Assembly: GCF_016805305.1 (NCBI RefSeq)
Contig: NZ_JAERQN010000001.1
Span: forward strand, 310,001-374,000
DNA length: 64,000 bases
Direction of reading: 5' to 3'
From: Falsiroseomonas ponticola
GTDB lineage: Bacteria > Pseudomonadota > Alphaproteobacteria > Acetobacterales > Acetobacteraceae
Part shown: in pieces, positions 63,683 through 64,000 of the stretch
How the letters are laid out: each line of letters begins with the position of its first letter
Position numbering within the stretch: the first letter of the stretch is position 1
The notes under the pieces: model-generated
Seen by the model: only the letters and a program-made list of their open reading frames with translations
Database searches by the model: none
What the model was told of the DNA's origin: nothing
Translations under genes and position numbers: made by a program

Positions 63683-64000
63683 ATGCAGGAACCCGCGCCC
63701 CACCACCACCAGGCCGCCCGGCCGCTCAAGGCGGCGGCGCCTTCCAGCCCGCTCCGGGGCACCATCACCGTGCCCGGCGACAAATCCATCAGCCACCGCG
63801 CCCTGATGTTCGGCGCGCTGGCCATCGGCACCACCGACATCACCGGCCTGCTGGAGGGTGAGGACGTGCTCCGCACCGCCGCCGCCATGCGCGCGCTCGG
63901 CGCCACGGTGGACAATCTGGGCCAGGGCCATTGGCGCGTCGCCGGCCGCGGCATCGGCGGCCTGGTGGAGCCCGCCGATGTGCTGGACATGGGCAATAGC
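63683..64000 (+). CDS. aroA: 3-phosphoshikimate 1-carboxyvinyltransferase, N-terminal part (truncated by window edge)
   Basis: 106 codons are visible. The start region reads [18 protein letters not shown], then [52 protein letters not shown]. The segment with [12 protein letters not shown] is the conserved shikimate-3-phosphate/PEP-binding start of EPSP synthase, and G-E-D-V-L-x-T is the next signature. It acts in aromatic amino-acid synthesis. The gene continues beyond the window. ATG 63683 is the only clear start before the conserved core. Confidence 0.95.
   Translation, partial: MQEPAPHHHQAARPLKAAAPSSPLRGTITVPGDKSISHRALMFGALAIGTTDITGLLEGEDVLRTAAAMRALGATVDNLGQGHWRVAGRGIGGLVEPADVLDMGNS

Overview
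The window is uniformly GC-rich and densely coded. It looks like a chromosome segment from an alphaproteobacterium, most likely the Acetobacteraceae (Roseomonas-like). The evidence is the gene order rplU-rpmA-obgE...proB...proA...nadD-rsfS-rlmH...gpmI, a zinc-ribbon FYDLN-acid protein divergent from aroA, and many orphan periplasmic binding proteins of the TctC/Bug and NMT1/THI5-like types. The family assignment is inference; no rRNA or marker gene was compared.

Layout. Positions 1-12377 are a catabolic/transport neighbourhood: the end of an aldo/keto reductase, an alpha/beta hydrolase, two metal-dependent amidohydrolases, two NMT1-like binding proteins, a TctC binding protein, an FAD oxidoreductase, a large FMN/FAD N-demethylase-like flavoenzyme and a second aldo/keto reductase. 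No permease or ATPase subunits are visible. tRNA-Ser(CGA) follows. Positions 12616-38249 hold a housekeeping backbone (L21, L27, ObgE, ProB, ProA, NadD, RsfS, RlmH, GpmI) into which accessory genes are inserted: a GH16-RTX glycanase, an RlpA-like protein, an M10 RTX metalloprotease, the ohrR/ohr peroxide pair, further binding proteins with LysR and SDR genes, an exported SDR and an exported hydratase, and an ion channel. Positions 38335-41831 are a two-gene operon of aconitase and a fluoroacetate-dehalogenase-like hydrolase. A hybrid histidine kinase, a DsbA-like isomerase and a nitronate monooxygenase follow with overlapping stops and starts. Positions 47858-51896 look like a polysaccharide O-acetylation locus (two SGNH hydrolases, an MBOAT and a small protein).

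Two AT-richer islands interrupt the chromosome. Island 1 (about 51900-54720) carries three overlapping minus-strand genes: a Dam/DpnM-type adenine methyltransferase, a four-helix membrane protein and a DGQHR-domain (DndB-like) protein. It is the best candidate for an undescribed DNA-modification or defence system. Island 2 (about 60890-62520) carries a single AAA+/STAND-like ATPase, followed by a shortened IS5-type transposase-like gene. The remaining right-hand genes are a cyclase-family hydrolase, an MFS transporter, rlmN, an IalB-like secreted protein, a methyltransferase, a YdcF-like protein, the FYDLN protein and the start of aroA.

Repeats include a roughly 180-bp element with terminal inverted repeats, present twice (25448 and 55624). 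There is also a REP-like palindrome present twice, several large intergenic hairpins, and a 21-bp tandem array between two binding-protein genes. All assignments come from reading the translated sequence and known family motifs; no database search was run.
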